Shown: positions 34,814-43,672 of the stretch, one piece after another | Layout: the number at the start of each line of letters is the position of its first letter | Position numbering within the stretch: position 1 is the first letter of the stretch | From: Flavobacterium sp. | GTDB lineage: Bacteria > Bacteroidota > Bacteroidia > Flavobacteriales > Flavobacteriaceae | Reading direction: 5' to 3' | DNA: 64,000 bases | Assembly (NCBI GenBank): GCA_023251135.1 | Contig: JAHEZJ010000020.1 | Span: 1-64,000, forward strand | The notes under the pieces: model-generated | The model's input: the letters and a program-made list of their open reading frames with translations, nothing else | Told to the model about the DNA's origin: nothing | Database searches by the model: none | Translations under genes and position numbers: made by a program

Positions 34814-36907
34814 TTAAAGTCCTTGTGCCTGAATGGCCGTAATTACAACGGTATTGATGATATCATCAACGGTACAACCACGACTTAAATCGTTTACCGG
34901 TTTGTTCAATCCCTGTAACATCGGACCGATAGCCAAAGCTCCGGTTTCACGCTGTACTGCCTTATAGGTATTATTTCCTGTATTTAGATCCGGGAAAATT
35001 AGAACACTCGCCTGCCCTGCTACTTCTGAATCGGGCATTTTGCTTTTTCCAACAGCACGATCGACAGCGGCGTCATACTGAATTGGCCCTTCAATTTTTA
35101 AATCGGGACGTTTTTGTTTTACGATTTCGGTTGCAGCTCTTACTTTATCTACCTCATCCCCTTTTCCGGATGCTCCTGAAGAATAGGAAAGCATGGCAAT
35201 TTTAGGCTCAATTCCGAAAGCTGAACTTGATTCTGCCGATGAAATGGCAATTTCTGCCAATTGTTCCGCCGTTGGATTTGGATTGATGGCACAGTCTCCA
35301 AAAACCGAAACTCTGTCTTCTAAACACATAAAAAATACCGACGAAACTACCGAGGAATTCGGTTTGGTTTTAATGAATTGCAAAGCGGGTAAAATGGTAT
35401 GTTGTGTAGTATGTGCAGCACCCGAAACCATTCCGTCAGCGTGGCCTTTGTATACCATCATGGTTCCAAAATACGAAACGTCTTCCATTAAATCCCTTGC
35501 CGTAGTGATACTTATATTCTTGGCTTTTCGCAGTTCATAATAGGTGTTGGCATAATCCTCATAAAGCTCCGATTCTATTGGGTTGATGACGGTAATTTTT
35601 GAGAAATCCAGTGTAATTCCGAGTTCATTAACTTTGCTTTCAATCTGTTTTTTATCGCCGATGATGGTAATATCCACCACATCCATAGCGAGTAATCTTG
35701 AGGCTGCAATGATGATTCTCTCGTCATTTCCTTCCGGTAAAACGATATGTTTTCGGTGCTGTCTGGCTCTTTTTACCATATTGTACTGAAACATTTTTGG
35801 CGTCATTCCTTCTGCTTGAAAGGTGATTAATCTTTCGGACAGCTCATCCATAGCAACATACTTTTCGAATGTGCTGATTGAAGTTTCTATTTTATGGGTA
35901 TTATTGGCGTAAATCTCTGATCTGATCGATCCAATTCGGTTGGTGATCCCGTAAGTTCCACCATCAACTGCAATAATAGGTACGACAGCCGAAAGTCCTT
36001 CAATAAGTTTGAGAATGCTTTCTTCCGGAACGATATTTCCTGTTAGGATAATTCCCGATATTGTTGGATAATTGGCCGATTCGTTAGCCTGTAAAGCCCC
36101 TAAAATAATATCTGAACGGTCCCCTGGCGTGATCACCAGTGCATTATCATGCAGATGTACCAGATAGTTGTGCAATTGCATTGCCCCAACGCTAAAATGT
36201 CCAATTTCATTGTTTAAGTAAGCGCCACCAAACAATACTTTGGCATCAAGCTGGTTGACAATTTCCTGCATTGTTGGATTGTTCAAACTTGAAATCAACG
36301 GGATGGTGTTGATGAGTACATTGGCCGGTAAGCTTTTTTGCAATCCCTGTGTCACCAGTTCGATGTTTTCGGGCTGTACTTTATTGGCAATGACTGATAA
36401 TACCTCAACTTCTTTTACTTTAAAGGAATCGTAAACCAAATACAGACTGTCTACCAGTTCTTCCAGCGTTTTACCTACTCCCGATCCGATAATGATGGTG
36501 GGAATCCCGAGGTTTTTGGCAATTAAAACATTCAAATCCAGTTCGATCGAAGTTCCTTCTCCGGTAAAGCTTGTTCCTTCTACCAAGACAAAATCAAAAC
36601 GCTCTTCGAGTTTTTTATATTTTTCGATAATAAGGTCCAGAACCTCTCCTATTTTTCCTTTGTTCTTTTTCTTGATTAATTTGCTTTTGGTAATCGCAAA
36701 GGCGTCTTCAAATTTAATATCAAGATTAAAATGCGACAACACGGTCTCGATGTGATTGTCTAACTCTCCATCCACAAAATCCTCAACTATAGGCCTAAAA
36801 TAACCCACTTTGGCCGTTTTACCAATCAAAATACTCATCAAACCAAGTGTTACAATTGATTTTCCGCTATTCTGATCGCTTGTAGCTATATATATTGCTT
36901 TACTCAT
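34814..36907 (-). CDS. pta: Phosphate acetyltransferase, long form
   Basis: Pta converts acetyl-CoA and phosphate to acetyl phosphate. The 697-residue protein is the long form. It has a BioD-like P-loop region at the N-terminus (YIATSDQNSGKSIVTLGLM), a DRTGG regulatory domain (~215-330, VITPGDRSDIILGALQ) and the catalytic PTA domain (~375-690, HRKHIVLPEGNDERIIIAAS, SYFGTMMVYKGHADGMVSGA, SYSSGASGKGDEVDKV). The upstream position relative to ackA and the shared direction fit a single pathway unit. Confidence 0.96.
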   Translation of the reverse strand: MSKAIYIATSDQNSGKSIVTLGLMSILIGKTAKVGYFRPIVEDFVDGELDNHIETVLSHFNLDIKFEDAFAITKSKLIKKKNKGKIGEVLDLIIEKYKKLEERFDFVLVEGTSFTGEGTSIELDLNVLIAKNLGIPTIIIGSGVGKTLEELVDSLYLVYDSFKVKEVEVLSVIANKVQPENIELVTQGLQKSLPANVLINTIPLISSLNNPTMQEIVNQLDAKVLFGGAYLNNEIGHFSVGAMQLHNYLVHLHDNALVITPGDRSDIILGALQANESANYPTISGIILTGNIVPEESILKLIEGLSAVVPIIAVDGGTYGITNRIGSIRSEIYANNTHKIETSISTFEKYVAMDELSERLITFQAEGMTPKMFQYNMVKRARQHRKHIVLPEGNDERIIIAASRLLAMDVVDITIIGDKKQIESKVNELGITLDFSKITVINPIESELYEDYANTYYELRKAKNISITTARDLMEDVSYFGTMMVYKGHADGMVSGAAHTTQHTILPALQFIKTKPNSSVVSSVFFMCLEDRVSVFGDCAINPNPTAEQLAEIAISSAESSSAFGIEPKIAMLSYSSGASGKGDEVDKVRAATEIVKQKRPDLKIEGPIQYDAAVDRAVGKSKMPDSEVAGQASVLIFPDLNTGNNTYKAVQRETGALAIGPMLQGLNKPVNDLSRGCTVDDIINTVVITAIQAQGL

Positions 36908-36969
36908 AATTTATGTTTTAAACTCAACAAATGTCGTATATAATCGTATTTTAAATAGAGAAATAAACG

Positions 36970-38043
36970 TTAAAACCAGCGTCTTTTTTTGAAATAAATG
37001 ATCAGGCCTATGACCAATATAAACATGCATCCCATCACGATAAAATAGCCGTTTCTTTCTTTCAGTTCAGGCATGTATTCAAAGTTCATTCCGTATACCC
37101 CAACAATAAAAGTAAGCGGAATAAATATGGCCGAAATAATGGTCAGGGTTTTCATAATCTCGTTCATCTTTCGGCTCTGTTCCGAAAAATAGAAATTGGA
37201 AGCGCTTTCCAATGAGCTCATATCAGATTCTATCTGCTCCAGTAGTTCTAAACTTTTTTGATGCAGTCTGATGAAAAAGTTAAAAGTTTCTTTCTGTATA
37301 AGACCATTATTTTCATCGTCGTCTTTAATGGTTTTTAAATAAAAAAGCGAGTCCCTAAGAGGAGTAATCGAACGTTTTAAAAAATTAAAGTTGTCACGGT
37401 GGTTTTCAATTTTTTCCAAAATAATTGGGTCTGCTCCTTTTTTGGTTAAATCGATTAGCTCTTCAATATTATCTTCTTCATCTTCGATCGTAATGTAAAA
37501 GTTTTCCATTACAGCATCAAGCAATAAATATAGCAGATAATCTACCTTTTTAGATCTTACGATTCCGGCATGAGTGCGCAGACGTTCGCGTACGTGTGTA
37601 AAGAAGTCACTTCTTTTTTCCTGAAAAGAAATCAAAATGCCGTCTTTTAATATAAAACTGAGCTGTTCTACCTTAAGACCATCTGAGTATTCTGAAGGCA
37701 ACAACGATTTTATGTTGAAAAACAAAACATCTTTTTGTTCCTCCAATTTGGTTCTTTTAGTCGTATTTAAAATATCAGCCAGTAAAAAATCATCTACTTT
37801 AAAATGATCTCCTATTGTTTTAATAAGACCGATGTCATTTAATCCGTGAATATTCAACCAATTATTTTTAGTATAATCAAAACAGGAATTTAGGGCTAAA
37901 ACCGTAAACTTCTCGTACTCGACAATATCAGTCTCATTATAAACAAAAAGCTGCATTTCTGTTTCATGATCTTTATGCGTGCCTGTGTACTCCAGACTTG
38001 TATGTTGCAACTTCCTGCCTTTCTTGTATTTTATCTTTCTCAT
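36970..38043 (-). CDS. corA: CorA-family magnesium/cobalt transporter
   Basis: The 357-residue protein has a long cytoplasmic alpha/beta and helical domain and two C-terminal membrane helices (IISAIFIPLTFIVGVYGMNF, NGYFIVMGCMFILVIGLIIY). The family signature GMN lies at the end of the first helix (VYGMNFEYMPE). It ends with a basic tail KKRRWF. It should form a pentameric Mg2+ channel in the inner membrane. It lies 62 bases upstream of pta in the same direction, and nothing suggests a functional link. Confidence 0.95.
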   Translation of the reverse strand: MRKIKYKKGRKLQHTSLEYTGTHKDHETEMQLFVYNETDIVEYEKFTVLALNSCFDYTKNNWLNIHGLNDIGLIKTIGDHFKVDDFLLADILNTTKRTKLEEQKDVLFFNIKSLLPSEYSDGLKVEQLSFILKDGILISFQEKRSDFFTHVRERLRTHAGIVRSKKVDYLLYLLLDAVMENFYITIEDEEDNIEELIDLTKKGADPIILEKIENHRDNFNFLKRSITPLRDSLFYLKTIKDDDENNGLIQKETFNFFIRLHQKSLELLEQIESDMSSLESASNFYFSEQSRKMNEIMKTLTIISAIFIPLTFIVGVYGMNFEYMPELKERNGYFIVMGCMFILVIGLIIYFKKRRWF

Positions 38044-38162
38044 TCAAAAATGATTTACAAAGTAATATTACGAAAAAGAATCTGAATGGGAAATGACAAA
38101 TGTCATTTTGAGGAGAAGACCCTTACTTAATATGTAGTATTTTTATTACTTTTACTTTAATC

Positions 38163-38195
38163 AAACCCGACAGGTTTTGAAAACCTGTCGGGTTT
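38163..38195. repeat. REP-like palindrome, copy 1 (upstream of the transposase gene)
   Basis: A 33-base perfect palindrome has 16-base arms (38163-38178, 38180-38195) around one base; the core is AACCCGACAGGTTTT. It lies 33 bases before the transposase start. Confidence 0.9.
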
Positions 38196-38228
38196 AAAAT
38201 ATAAAACACTGATAAACAATCAATAAGT

Positions 38229-38831
38229 ATGCAGCTTACAGAATTATTAGAATTTGGAAAATATTACCATATCTACAACCGGGGAATTAATAGCGAAAAT
38301 CTTTTTAAGGAAAACAGAAACCATTCTTACTTTCTGGCTCTTTACAACAAACATATTGATCCCATTGCCGATACGTTTGCCTGGTGTTTGCTGAGAAATC
38401 ACTTTCATTTACTGGTCAGAATTAAAACTTTTGAAGAGATTCTCCATACCCATAAGGACTATGAAATTAAACGAATTATTGCTCCTCATCAGTCTTTTGG
38501 GAATTTATTCAATGCTTATACAAAAGCCATTAACAAAGGGTATAACAGACACGGGGCGTTGTTCGAAAGACCTTTTAAACGCAAACGAATTGATAATGAA
38601 ACCTATTTACAAACACTTATAAAATACATTCATTATAATCCTGTAAATCACGGTTTCTGCCAGCATCCAATTGAATATCCATGGAGCTCTTATCAAACCT
38701 GTATCTCCGAAAAACCTACAAAATTAAAACGTGAAAAGGTAATTTCATTATTTGAAAACATTGAAGGCCTAAAAAATTCCCATCAGCAAAAAGAAAATTT
38801 TACTTCACTGGAAGATTTTCTTAATTCATAA
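38229..38831 (+). CDS. REP-associated tyrosine transposase (RAYT), Y1/HUH family
   Basis: The 200-residue protein is a single-domain Y1 transposase related to IS200/IS605 TnpA. It begins with the typical Y-H-I-Y-N-R-G motif (residues 13-19), has the HUH metal site as HFHLL (His58, His60), the helix FNAYTKAINKGYNRHGALFE (candidate catalytic Tyr97) and IHYNPVNHGF. Members of this group are domesticated single-copy enzymes that act on REP palindromes. Here the gene is framed by near-identical palindromes 33 bases upstream and 16 bases downstream, with a third copy 0.7 kb away. The ORF is intact. Confidence 0.92.
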   Translation: MQLTELLEFGKYYHIYNRGINSENLFKENRNHSYFLALYNKHIDPIADTFAWCLLRNHFHLLVRIKTFEEILHTHKDYEIKRIIAPHQSFGNLFNAYTKAINKGYNRHGALFERPFKRKRIDNETYLQTLIKYIHYNPVNHGFCQHPIEYPWSSYQTCISEKPTKLKREKVISLFENIEGLKNSHQQKENFTSLEDFLNS

Positions 38832-38847
38832 TATTATAAATACAAAC

Positions 38848-38880
38848 AAACCCGACAGGTTTTAAAAACCTGTCGGGTTT
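38848..38880. repeat. REP-like palindrome, copy 2 (downstream of the transposase gene)
   Basis: A 33-base perfect palindrome has 16-base arms (38848-38863, 38865-38880) around one base. It matches copy 1 except at the centre. Confidence 0.9.
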
Positions 38881-38897
38881 AAGTAAAATAAAAAAAA

Positions 38898-38922
38898 ACC
38901 GAATCATTTCTGACCCGGTTTC
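38898..38922 (-). terminator. Terminator of the DUF6252-like lipoprotein gene
   Basis: An imperfect hairpin AACCGAATCA/TGACCCGGTT with a TTTC loop is followed on the minus strand by a T-run. It is nearly the same sequence as the dnaK terminator. Confidence 0.75.
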
Positions 38923-38943
38923 TTCCTTATAAATTACTTTTAT

Positions 38944-39489
38944 TTATGGTTGTGTTACTACAGTATAGGATAAGTTTGTAAAAACTCCATTTTTTACTTC
39001 AAAAACTTCAGGTGTTTTTACTTTAGTCTGTAGTGTACCCACCTTTTTAGAAGTAAAGCTAAAAGTTCCTGATACTGTTTTTTTGGCAGCATCCATAGAG
39101 GTTATCGTTAGTTTTCCGGTTTCAACAAAATGCTCTGTATACGTATTTCCATCAACTAAATAAGTATTAATAAATAGGGCGTCCATATCCTCTATATCTT
39201 CAATAAAATTATAGGCTTTCAATGGCATTGCATCAGCAGTTGTAAGCTCGCTTACACAAGCTAAGGACAACATTTGAGCATTGTCCTGAATATTAATATC
39301 GAAACGTTGTTGGTTTTCGCTTTTTACCTTGATTAACGTTACGCTGTTAATTTTGGTTGCATTCCATTCCGTACCATTAATAGTAGCCGAAACAGCGTTA
39401 TTATTATCATTTTTATCGTTTTCATCACTGCTACAAGCGGTTAACAAAACAGATAACGACAATAGTCCAATGCCTAGAATTTTCTTCAT
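38944..39489 (-). CDS. Lipoprotein, DUF6252-like
   Basis: The 181-residue protein has a lipoprotein signal (MKKILGIGLLSLSVLLTAC, Cys19) and an Asp/Asn-rich linker. It then has one beta-rich domain beginning VSATINGTEWNATKI, a pattern found in Bacteroidota DUF6252-type lipoproteins. An ATG five codons upstream (39504) is also possible; I prefer 39489 because the signal peptide then starts at its basic residues. Function unknown. Its 3' flank duplicates that of dnaK. Confidence 0.78.
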   Translation of the reverse strand: MKKILGIGLLSLSVLLTACSSDENDKNDNNNAVSATINGTEWNATKINSVTLIKVKSENQQRFDINIQDNAQMLSLACVSELTTADAMPLKAYNFIEDIEDMDALFINTYLVDGNTYTEHFVETGKLTITSMDAAKKTVSGTFSFTSKKVGTLQTKVKTPEVFEVKNGVFTNLSYTVVTQP

Positions 39490-39585
39490 GATTTTAAGGT
39501 TCATTTTTAATTATTTTTTTTCAAATTAAAGACTAAAAACCCTAATAAACTTACGTAAAACCACATTCGACATAAATAATTCAGC

Positions 39586-39618
39586 AAACCCGACAGGTTT
39601 TTGAAACCTGTCGGGTTT
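39586..39618. repeat. REP-like palindrome, copy 3 (between the lipoprotein gene and dnaK)
   Basis: Fifteen-base arms (39586-39600, 39604-39618) are perfect; only the 3-base centre differs from copies 1 and 2. Confidence 0.9.
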
Positions 39619-39629
39619 AAATAAAATAA

Positions 39630-39658
39630 AAAAACCGGATCATTTCTGATCCGGTTTC
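39630..39658 (-). terminator. Terminator of dnaK
   Basis: Arms AAACCGGATCA (39632-39642) and TGATCCGGTTT (39647-39657) are perfect, with a T-run on the minus strand. Confidence 0.85.
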
Positions 39659-39677
39659 ATTATCGTTTAAAGAAGAA

Positions 39678-41561
39678 TTATTTTACTTCTTCGAATTCAA
39701 CGTCTTCAACATTGTCTCCTTGCGATTGCTCTTGTTGTGGAGCTGCTTGTTGACCTTGTTCACCTTGAGCATACATAGCTTCTGTAGCTGTTTTCCAAGC
39801 TGCATTGATGTTATCAAGAGCGGTTTGAATAGCTGGAATGTCTTGAGATTGGTGAGCCATTCTTAATTCAGTTAAAGCGTACTCTACAGCAACTTTGTGG
39901 TCGTCAGCTAATTTGCTTCCTAACTCTTTCAATTGACTTTCTGTTTGGAAAATCATGCTGTCAGCTTCGTTTAATTTCTCAGCTCTTTCTTTAGCTATTT
40001 TGTCAGCGTCAGCGTTAGCTTCAGCATCTTTTTTCATTTTTTCGATTTCTTCAGCTGTTAATCCAGAAGAAGCTTCGATACGGATATCGTGAGATTTTCC
40101 AGTTCCTTTATCAGTTGCAGAAACTTTGATGATACCATTTGCATCAATATCAAAAGTAACCTCGATTTGAGGAACTCCTCTTGGTGCTGGTGGAATACCA
40201 TCTAAGTGGAAACGACCGATAGTTTTGTTATCAGCAGCCATAGCTCTTTCTCCTTGTAATACGTGAATTTCAACAGATGGTTGAGAATCAGCAGCAGTAG
40301 AGAATACTTGAGATTTTTTAGTTGGAATAGTTGTGTTAGACTCGATTAATTTAGTCAATACACCACCCATAGTTTCGATACCTAAAGATAAAGGTGTAAC
40401 GTCAAGTAACAATACATCTTTTACATCTCCAGATAAAACTCCACCTTGAATAGCTGCTCCAATAGCGACAACCTCATCAGGATTAACTCCTTTAGATGCT
40501 TTTTTACCAAAGAATTTCTCTACTTCGTCAGCGATTCTTGGCATACGAGTAGAACCTCCAACAAGGATTACTTCGTCGATATCAGATGTAGATAAACCTG
40601 CATCTTTTAACGCTTTAGCAACTGGCTCCATAGAACGTTTAACTAATGAATCAGTTAATTGCTCAAATTTAGCTCTAGATAATTTTTTAACTAAGTGTTT
40701 TGGTCCTGAAGCCGTAGCTGTAACGTATGGCAAGTTGATTTCAGTTTCTGAAGAAGAAGACAATTCAATTTTTGCTTTCTCTGCAGCTTCTTTCAAACGT
40801 TGCAATGACATTGGGTCTAAACGTAAATCAATACCTTCTTCAGCTAAGAATTCATTAGCCAACCAGTCAATAATTTCGTGGTCAAAATCATCACCACCTA
40901 AGTGAGTATCACCATTTGTAGACAATACTTCAAATACACCGTCTCCTAATTCAAGAACAGAGATATCAAAAGTACCTCCACCTAAATCGTAAACAGCAAT
41001 TTTTTGATCTGTTCCTTTTTTATCCAATCCGTAAGCAAGTGCCGCAGCAGTTGGCTCATTGATGATACGCATAACTTTAAGACCAGCAATTTCACCAGCT
41101 TCTTTAGTAGCCTGACGTTGTGCATCGTTAAAGTAAGCAGGAACAGTAATAACTGCTTCAGTTACTGTTTGACCTAAATAGTCTTCAGCAGTTTTTTTCA
41201 TTTTTTGAAGAGTCATTGCTGACAATTCCTGAGCAGTATACAAACGACCATCAATATCCACACGTGGAGTATTGTTGTCACCTTTTACTACTTTGTAAGA
41301 AACTCTTTTTGCTTCGCTTGTAGTCTCAGCAAAAGTGTGTCCCATAAAACGTTTAATAGAAGCAATCGTTTTTGTAGGATTCGTTACTGCTTGTCTTTTT
41401 GCAGGATCACCTACTTTAATTTCTCCACCTTCAACAAAAGCGATAATAGAAGGAGTAGTTCTTTTTCCTTCTGCATTAGGGATAACAACTGCTTCGTTAC
41501 CTTCCATTACAGAAACACAAGAGTTCGTCGTACCTAAGTCAATTCCGATTATTTTACCCAT
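39678..41561 (-). CDS. dnaK: Molecular chaperone DnaK (Hsp70)
   Basis: DnaK is the ATP-dependent Hsp70 chaperone of the cytoplasm. The 627-residue protein has the complete layout: [18 protein letters not shown] (phosphate 1), [14 protein letters not shown] (phosphate 2), [10 protein letters not shown], the interdomain linker [15 protein letters not shown], a substrate-binding domain and the acidic C-terminal tail ([11 protein letters not shown]). It stands alone: no grpE or dnaJ nearby. Its upstream region carries a sigma-54-like element and clustered TGTCA motifs. Confidence 0.98.
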   Translation of the reverse strand: MGKIIGIDLGTTNSCVSVMEGNEAVVIPNAEGKRTTPSIIAFVEGGEIKVGDPAKRQAVTNPTKTIASIKRFMGHTFAETTSEAKRVSYKVVKGDNNTPRVDIDGRLYTAQELSAMTLQKMKKTAEDYLGQTVTEAVITVPAYFNDAQRQATKEAGEIAGLKVMRIINEPTAAALAYGLDKKGTDQKIAVYDLGGGTFDISVLELGDGVFEVLSTNGDTHLGGDDFDHEIIDWLANEFLAEEGIDLRLDPMSLQRLKEAAEKAKIELSSSSETEINLPYVTATASGPKHLVKKLSRAKFEQLTDSLVKRSMEPVAKALKDAGLSTSDIDEVILVGGSTRMPRIADEVEKFFGKKASKGVNPDEVVAIGAAIQGGVLSGDVKDVLLLDVTPLSLGIETMGGVLTKLIESNTTIPTKKSQVFSTAADSQPSVEIHVLQGERAMAADNKTIGRFHLDGIPPAPRGVPQIEVTFDIDANGIIKVSATDKGTGKSHDIRIEASSGLTAEEIEKMKKDAEANADADKIAKERAEKLNEADSMIFQTESQLKELGSKLADDHKVAVEYALTELRMAHQSQDIPAIQTALDNINAAWKTATEAMYAQGEQGQQAAPQQEQSQGDNVEDVEFEEVK

Positions 41562-41614
41562 TTTTTATATATTTAATTTTTGATATACTAATTTAATAAC
41601 TCAGGTGGCATAAG

Positions 41615-41630
41615 TCAATCTTTGTGCCAA
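41615..41630 (-). promoter_or_regulatory. Sigma-54-like promoter upstream of dnaK
   Basis: On the minus strand TTGGCAC is followed by AAAGA and TTGA, close to the RpoN consensus TGGCAC-N5-TTGC; GG and the -12 dinucleotide have correct spacing, but the -12 reads GA rather than GC. A start about 12 bases downstream would give a leader of roughly 40 bases. No TAnnTTTG box was found here. Confidence 0.45.
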
Positions 41631-41650
41631 TATAAAAAACCAAATAAAAT

Positions 41651-41742
41651 TGTCAGTTTTACTGTCGACACATTTAAAACTATCTGACAACATGACATTT
41701 TTAAAACCTGACATACGTGGCATATCAATGCTTTACATGTCA
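41651..41742. promoter_or_regulatory. Cluster of TGTCA/TGACA motifs between dnaK and the divergent gene
   Basis: Exact TGTCA or TGACA occurs at 41651, 41685, 41693, 41709 and 41738, plus the palindrome TGTCGACA at 41663-41670. They lie 20-115 bases upstream of the sigma-54-like element, where an enhancer-binding activator would be expected. Confidence 0.45.
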
Positions 41743-41791
41743 TTATCAATATCAATTCGTCATAATATTTACTTCTTTACTTAAATTATAA

Positions 41792-41799
41792 TATATTTG
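41792..41799 (+). promoter_or_regulatory. -7 box for the DUF4440-like gene
   Basis: TATATTTG matches TAnnTTTG and lies 23 bases before the ATG at 41823. Confidence 0.5.
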
Positions 41800-41822
41800 A
41801 AATACATTAATTCATTATAATT

Positions 41823-42302
41823 ATGAAAACAATACTTCCATTTATCTGTTTTTTAATTACCGCTCCTTATCTGTTTTCACAAAACACAAACGATACAACT
41901 CAACTTAAAAAATCATTAGATAAGGCTACTTTAACAATACGTAATGCATTTGAAAAAGGAGATGCAGAACTGATTGTAAAATTACATAGTCCGAATATTG
42001 AAAAATATTTTGGCGGAAATAATGTTGTGATTGGAAGAGAAAACTTAAAAAAGGGGTTACAGGATTGGTTTCAAAACTCGAAAGTAGAATTTATAGAAAA
42101 TACTGTTGAAAGTACTATTTTTAATGGTGAAACTGCTATAGAAACTGTTGTTTTTGGCTTTAAAACGATTCCCAAAAACGGAGGAGCTTCAGTAATAAGC
42201 AGAGGCCGTTCAATGGTCGTTTATATCCAGGACAAAACCAGTCCTACAGGCTGGATTACCTTAAGAGAAATGGTACAAGAAGCGCCAACAAAAGAAAAAT
42301 AA
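41823..42302 (+). CDS. Exported SnoaL/DUF4440-like protein
   Basis: The 159-residue protein has signal peptide MKTILPFICFLITAPYLFSQ. A single NTF2-like cone domain follows (AFEKGDAELIVKLHSPNIEK, IGRENLKKGLQDWF, ESTIFNGETAIETVVFGF, WITLREMVQEAP), typical of the DUF4440/SnoaL-like group, which mostly lacks a known activity. It precedes the antiporter gene by 30 bases. Confidence 0.8.
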   Translation: MKTILPFICFLITAPYLFSQNTNDTTQLKKSLDKATLTIRNAFEKGDAELIVKLHSPNIEKYFGGNNVVIGRENLKKGLQDWFQNSKVEFIENTVESTIFNGETAIETVVFGFKTIPKNGGASVISRGRSMVVYIQDKTSPTGWITLREMVQEAPTKEK

Positions 42303-42332
42303 ATTACAGTAGTCTTTTTCTAAATTACACGA

Positions 42333-43595
42333 ATGGAAAACTATACCATCATTATCTTTATTCTTGCCATTGTCATAGGGCTTTCTGCATTTGCCGATAA
42401 AGCAAAACTCCCCTATCCCATATTGTTAGTTATCGTTGGAGTTGCTATTGGTTTCATTCCCTCAATGAGTGAAATCGAAATTAATCCTGAAATTATCTTT
42501 CTGATTTTTTTACCGCCTTTATTGTACGATGCTTCGTTTAACATCTCGCCAAAACATTTGAGAACAAATCTCAGCACCATAAGTACGCTGGCCATACCAT
42601 TGGTTTTTCTCACTACCTTTTGGATCGCCGTAGTCTCACATTATATGATTCCCGGCATGACCTGGCCACTGTCTTTTGTACTGGGAGCAATACTTTCGGC
42701 TACAGATGCTGTTGCTGCCGTAAACATCACAAAAGGACTGGGAATACCCGAGAAAACAATCACCATACTCGAAGGAGAAAGTCTTATCAATGATGCTTCT
42801 GCGCTGGTTGCTTACCGGTTTGCAGTGGCAACTGCCATGGGTTCTGCATTTATCATCTGGAAAGCAACACTTCAATTTGTACTCTTATTAGGAGGCGGTT
42901 TTTTAGTAGGTTTTATAATGGGTAAAATTTTAGCTTTCATTCTCACCAAAGTCCGTAAAAACACAAATGTCACCTTAAGTTTTATGCTCCTGATGCCCTT
43001 TGTTACTTATTTAGTGGCGGAACATTTGCATGTCTCGGGAGTAATTGCGGTCGTATTTCTGGGTCTGGCTATCGCCCGTTTCAGCAAGAAAATATTTCCG
43101 GAAAGCCTTAGAAACAATTCGAAAAACTTGTGGGATGTCATTATATTTATCTTAAACGGATTAATTTTTATCCTGATCGGACTTAATTTCCGATACATCC
43201 TGAAAGATATCGACGACAACATGATTTTACCTTACATAGGTTATGCTGTTATCATTACTATCGTGGCCTTATTAACCCGAATGGTGAGGGTCTTTTTTCA
43301 AAAAATAAACCTGCAGAAAGCCTTTCAGAAAAATGACCGAAAAAAACGAAAAGTCAGCGAGCATTCCTTATTAGATTCCAAAAACAGCTTTATAATCAGC
43401 TGGTCCGGAATGCGTGGTATTGTTTCTCTGGCCATAGCCCTGGGATTACCTAAATTTCTGGAAGACGGCACTCCTTTTCCAGAGCGAAATGCCATAGTAT
43501 TCATTTCTGTTGCTGTGGTACTTTTAACCATAGTTGGGCAAGGACTTACACTTCCGTGGATTGTCAAAAAATTAGGCGTTCAGGAAGAAAAATAA
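42333..43595 (+). CDS. CPA1-family Na+/H+ antiporter
   Basis: The 420-residue protein has about 12 membrane helices. The CPA1 core is clear: FLIFLPPLLYDASFNIS (inhibitor/ion path motif), GAILSATDAVAAVNITKGLG and LEGESLINDASALVAYRF, which contains the essential Asn-Asp pair; later ISWSGMRGIVSLAIALGLP is also characteristic. It exchanges Na+ (or K+) for protons in the inner membrane. It probably shares a transcript with the DUF4440-like gene. Confidence 0.93.
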   Translation: MENYTIIIFILAIVIGLSAFADKAKLPYPILLVIVGVAIGFIPSMSEIEINPEIIFLIFLPPLLYDASFNISPKHLRTNLSTISTLAIPLVFLTTFWIAVVSHYMIPGMTWPLSFVLGAILSATDAVAAVNITKGLGIPEKTITILEGESLINDASALVAYRFAVATAMGSAFIIWKATLQFVLLLGGGFLVGFIMGKILAFILTKVRKNTNVTLSFMLLMPFVTYLVAEHLHVSGVIAVVFLGLAIARFSKKIFPESLRNNSKNLWDVIIFILNGLIFILIGLNFRYILKDIDDNMILPYIGYAVIITIVALLTRMVRVFFQKINLQKAFQKNDRKKRKVSEHSLLDSKNSFIISWSGMRGIVSLAIALGLPKFLEDGTPFPERNAIVFISVAVVLLTIVGQGLTLPWIVKKLGVQEEK

Positions 43596-43605
43596 ACTGC
43601 ATCAG

Positions 43606-43667
43606 AAATTTTAATTATATTCGTTCAAACTAATTATCAGCTCCTTAAACGAATATAATTAAAATTT
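43606..43667 (+). promoter_or_regulatory. 20-bp perfect hairpin ending 5 bases before the next start codon
   Basis: Arms 43606-43625 and 43648-43667 are perfect reverse complements with a 22-base loop. There is no T-tract after the right arm; the ATG of the next gene is at 43673. It could end antiporter transcription, stabilise its 3' end or mask translation initiation downstream. Confidence 0.65.
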
Positions 43668-43672
43668 AACTT

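Noticed and set aside
38163..39618. The three REP-like palindromes as plain terminators or a CRISPR array
   Set aside because: Spacing is irregular and there are no short unique spacers or cas genes. They lack T-tracts, and separate terminators lie beside copies 2 and 3. Some role in transcript ends remains possible.
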